Shown here in pieces: positions 6,089 to 7,919 of a stretch of 7,919 nt of DNA (the stretch's first letter is position 1; every line of letters starts with the position of its first letter). This DNA comes from Chloroflexota bacterium (GTDB lineage: Bacteria; Chloroflexota; Anaerolineae; SpSt-600): the NCBI GenBank assembly GCA_011041825.1, contig DRAO01000170.1, forward strand, positions 1 through 7,919, given 5' to 3'. The position numbers were made by a program, and so were the translations under genes. The notes beneath the pieces were generated by a model that saw only the letters and a list, made by a program, of their open reading frames with translations, did not search any database and had not been told where the DNA came from.

Positions 6089-7564
6089 CTATTTCCTGGC
6101 CTTAGGGAAAGTTACAGTCGCAGATACCCCTTTGCCGTCCATGCTTTCCAGGCGAAATTCACCGTGGAGGTCGTCCTGAACCAAAGTGCGCACTATCCGC
6201 AGCCCCAGGCTATCCGCTCGGGTTGGGTCAAAACCTTCCGGGAGGCCTCTCCCATCATCGTGCACAATTATCCTTATTTTATCATCCAAATCCTCTAAAC
6301 GCACCGTGATGGTACCGGTTGTCCTATCCCGGTAACCGTGCTCCAGGGCGTTTTGCAGCAATTCATTGATCACCAGGGCGCAAGCTGTGGCTTGCTCGGA
6401 TGGCAGGTCTATATCAGGACCGTAGAGCTCCATAGAGATGCATTTATCAGGGGTAAGCATCCCTTCCCGGGCCTGGTCCATAATCCGCCTGCAAATTTCC
6501 CGGATGTTTATGAAACCCGAATCATGCTCGGATAAGAACTCGTGGATCACGGCCATACTTAGGATGCGATGGACGCTATCCTTCAAGGCCGACCTGGCTT
6601 CCTCGGAAGAGACCCTCCTGGCTTGAAGCCGCAAGAGAGCAGCTACAGTCTGGAGGTTGTTCTTGATACGGTGGTGTATTTCTTTTATCATTGCTGTCTT
6701 GACCTTCAATTCCTGCTCCTTGCGGCGCTCCTCAGTGGCATCGTGGATAACCATTATAGCCCCAGTTAGCCGTATCCGTGGCTTCCCCAGGAGAGGGGAT
6801 AGGCTTTCCCGCCATCGGGAAGGCTGCTCATACAAGGGCAAGACCTTCCTCACCCAGATGTTCTTGCCTTCAGGGGCTTCTTCTTCGATAAAGCTACCTT
6901 CAACTAAAGCCGCCTTAAGCAAATGCTGATCCACGGAAGAGAGTTCCGAGAGAGACTTTCCCCGCAGGTCCCACAGGTAGCCAACCTTCCGGTACAGGTT
7001 GGCCGCCACCCCACTTATATACCTTATGTACCCCTGTTCATCTACGATGAGTATTCCGTCTTGTTCCCCCACCGGGGAGAAAGCAGCGGCCTTTTCCAGC
7101 AGGCCCCGACGGGCCATCTCGTGAAGCTGGTAAAGGGCCGATTGGAACACTGAACTCCGCCTTCTGCGCCTCTCATATTCCAGGAGGTTAGATTCAAACG
7201 AGAGAACCCCGATGATCCTGCCCTTCCCATTCCATATAGAGTAACTCTCCTGAATGATAGGGGCTTCACCCGAAAGGAGGAAGCATTGTTTCCTCCAACA
7301 CCCTCTTCTGTGTAGAGCTTTAAACACAAGGGGCCTTTCGGAAGGCGTAACTCTGTGCCCGGTCAAATCTTCCTGATAAAGAGGGGATAGGGAATGGGGA
7401 CGGGCGTGCGCAATTATAATGGCCGAGCCATCGGAAGAAGGGTAATAGACAAAAGCATCCGCCTTAGAGATGTCAGCTACAAATCCAAGACCTTTTATTA
7501 CTTTCTCCAAAAGAGGCCTGTCTCTCTCTTTAACAACTGAAAGCGGATAGACCACCCTGTCCAT
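6089..7564 (-). CDS. pdtaS: HisKA_2 sensor histidine kinase, PdtaS-like
   Basis: A 491-residue soluble kinase with no membrane segment, so it senses a cytoplasmic signal. Residues 1-150 resemble the GAF-like H_kinase_N domain of PdtaS ('ADISKADAFVYYPSSDG', 'IAHARPHSLSPLY'). A PAS-like domain spans about 160-280, from 'DGILIVDEQGYIRYISG' to 'GAIMVIHDATEERRK'. The HisKA_2 phosphoacceptor helix 'IKEIHHRIKNNLQ' (293-305) has H298 as the probable phosphorylated residue, and 'TVAALLRLQARR' follows. The ATPase has an N-box (N400, N405 in 'NELLQNALEHGY'), 'DDGRGLP' (436-442) and 'SLGLRIV' (452-458). Domain order and the phosphoacceptor region strongly resemble mycobacterial PdtaS, and the adjacent ANTAR regulator is its expected partner. 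The ATG start has GGGGG directly abutting it, which is poor spacing; a GTG three codons in is an alternative. The ligand of the GAF and PAS domains is unknown. Confidence 0.93.
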   Translation of the reverse strand: MDRVVYPLSVVKERDRPLLEKVIKGLGFVADISKADAFVYYPSSDGSAIIIAHARPHSLSPLYQEDLTGHRVTPSERPLVFKALHRRGCWRKQCFLLSGEAPIIQESYSIWNGKGRIIGVLSFESNLLEYERRRRRSSVFQSALYQLHEMARRGLLEKAAAFSPVGEQDGILIVDEQGYIRYISGVAANLYRKVGYLWDLRGKSLSELSSVDQHLLKAALVEGSFIEEEAPEGKNIWVRKVLPLYEQPSRWRESLSPLLGKPRIRLTGAIMVIHDATEERRKEQELKVKTAMIKEIHHRIKNNLQTVAALLRLQARRVSSEEARSALKDSVHRILSMAVIHEFLSEHDSGFINIREICRRIMDQAREGMLTPDKCISMELYGPDIDLPSEQATACALVINELLQNALEHGYRDRTTGTITVRLEDLDDKIRIIVHDDGRGLPEGFDPTRADSLGLRIVRTLVQDDLHGEFRLESMDGKGVSATVTFPKARK

Positions 7565-7566
7565 CC

Positions 7567-7605
7567 CCCTTTAAAATAAGGGCCGATAGCCTCAGGCCAT
7601 CGACC
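7567..7605 (-). promoter_or_regulatory. Leader hairpin of the kinase gene, terminator-like, next to an SD-sequestering stem
   Basis: On the minus strand, bases 7605-7595 pair with 7591-7581 as an 11-bp stem with two G-U pairs and a UGA triloop. CUUAUUUU follows it, so it resembles an intrinsic terminator with an imperfect U-tract. Just downstream, CCCUU (7582-7578) can pair with AAGGG (7571-7567) around the six-base loop AUUUUA, covering the ribosome site. The two stems share 7581-7582, so they compete at the margin. Both lie between the kinase promoter and its ATG, suggesting control at the RNA level. The stems are visible in the sequence; the regulation is inferred. Confidence 0.5.
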
Positions 7606-7647
7606 ACTGTGTGTTTTCGATTAACTATAGTCACCTAAGCTGGAAAC

Positions 7648-7676
7648 ATTATAACATGAATGAGCATCTTAGTCAA
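7648..7676 (-). promoter_or_regulatory. Near-consensus sigma-70 promoter for the pdtaS-pdtaR operon
   Basis: On the minus strand TTGACT (7676-7671, five of six) and TATAAT (7653-7648, six of six) are separated by 17 bp, with TGT before the -10 making it extended as well. This is the best promoter in the window. Initiation near 7641 gives a leader of about 77 nt that contains the hairpins at 7567-7605. So strong a core promoter would suit control after initiation. Confidence 0.8.
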
Positions 7677-7714
7677 ATCACCCCAATCTCAACACCCCCC
7701 TTTTCCCCAGCCAG

Positions 7715-7743
7715 TTGAACAAAGTGGAATATTAGGATATAAT
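7715..7743 (+). promoter_or_regulatory. Strong rightward promoter with no gene in view
   Basis: TTGAAC (7715-7720, four of six) and a perfect TATAAT (7738-7743) are exactly 17 bp apart on the plus strand, back to back with the kinase promoter. Transcription from about 7750 would enter the repeat and palindrome region 7769-7919. No coding frame with a plausible start and ribosome site is present there, so the product is either the long leader of a gene beyond the edge or an untranslated RNA. Confidence 0.65.
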
Positions 7744-7768
7744 GATAGCGGATTTTTTAAGGAAGAAG

Positions 7769-7823
7769 GGGTAGCTGCCGGGCACTTTGGGGGTTGAGAA
7801 AGGGTCTAGCTACCCGACACTTT
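7769..7823. repeat. Inverted repeat overlapping an imperfect direct repeat
   Basis: GGGTAGCT (7769-7776) and AGCTACCC (7808-7815) are perfect 8-bp inverted copies enclosing 31 bases. The same stretch contains an imperfect direct repeat: 7772-7788 and 7807-7823 agree at 14 of 17 positions with a period of 35, and both end in CACTTT. Four plus-strand G-runs of at least three (7768-7771, 7780-7782, 7789-7793, 7802-7804) lie inside. The block begins about 20 bases after the predicted start of the rightward promoter. Possible explanations are a structured RNA leader, a repressor site with two half-copies, or a remnant of an insertion-sequence end. Confidence 0.55.
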
Positions 7824-7851
7824 TGACTTGCTCCCCTGAAGCAGATTTACG

Positions 7852-7919
7852 CAGCCCACCCGCCGGGCGATGAATCACCCGGCTGAGAAGCCTTAAAGCC
7901 GGTTGAAAACCGGCTGAGG
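7852..7919. repeat. Two tandem palindromes, REP-like, reaching the window edge
   Basis: The first palindrome pairs GCCGGG (7862-7867) with CCCGGC (7878-7883) around ten bases. The second pairs AGCCGGTT (7897-7904) with AACCGGCT (7908-7915) around GAA. Each is followed by the same word, with CCGGCTGAG at 7879-7887 and 7910-7918, a 31-base period, so the two are diverged copies of one unit. A CAGCC (7852-7856)/GGCTG (7881-7885) pairing offers an alternative outer stem. This resembles interspersed palindromic (REP) units or the subterminal hairpins of IS200/IS605-type elements. The sequence stops before either can be shown. Confidence 0.55.

Noticed and set aside
7567..7605. A canonical ANTAR dual-hairpin target with A1/G4 hexaloops
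   Set aside because: The first loop is UGA (or CUGAG if opened), and the second, AUUUUA, has U at position 4. The consensus is not met, so only a variant site can be proposed.
7679..7708. A G-quadruplex on the minus strand upstream of the kinase -35
   Set aside because: Only three separated G-runs are present (one long enough to split), with uneven spacing, so the case is too weak to list.
7750..7919. A small coding gene behind the rightward promoter
   Set aside because: Frames are short and broken by stops, with no start preceded by a convincing ribosome site. The sequence is dominated by repeats.

Overview
The window looks like ordinary chromosomal DNA from a bacterium, most probably a member of the Chloroflexota (Anaerolineae-like). 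That assignment rests on three things: a membrane-anchored baseplate-J-like protein directly upstream of ruvX, a GT39-type membrane glycosyltransferase whose soluble domain carries an 'FGG..KFLGYDLD' stretch, and a PdtaS/PdtaR-type two-component pair. It is inference from family resemblance, not a database result. There is no rRNA, tRNA, CRISPR array or complete mobile element.

Layout. (1) 1-3113, minus strand: an operon transcribed right to left. It encodes an SDH-family Clp-fold membrane serine protease, a rhomboid intramembrane protease (ATGA overlap) and a GT39 glycosyltransferase that starts at TTG 9 bases after the rhomboid stop and runs off the left edge. (2) 3114-3383: a divergent intergenic region with one promoter for each direction and a 9-bp perfect inverted repeat between them. 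(3) 3384-5347, plus strand: a two-gene operon of a 509-residue baseplate-J-like membrane protein and ruvX, joined by a GTGA overlap. (4) 5367-7564, minus strand: an ANTAR response regulator (PdtaR-like) and, upstream of it, its likely cognate HisKA_2 histidine kinase (PdtaS-like). They converge on ruvX with only 19 bases between the stops. (5) 7565-7919: a non-coding region holding a near-consensus promoter and a hairpin-rich leader for the kinase, a second strong promoter firing rightward, and then repeats and palindromes that run to the window edge.

How the parts relate. The kinase/regulator pair is the most interesting module. ANTAR regulators act on nascent RNA by antitermination, and a terminator-like hairpin lies between the kinase promoter and its start codon. 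A second set of hairpins lies in the gap before the regulator gene. Autoregulation by RNA is therefore a testable idea, although neither site matches the known A1/G4 hexaloop ANTAR target. The least explained DNA is 7715-7919: a good promoter drives transcription into a long inverted repeat, an imperfect direct repeat and two tandem palindromes, with no coding sequence.
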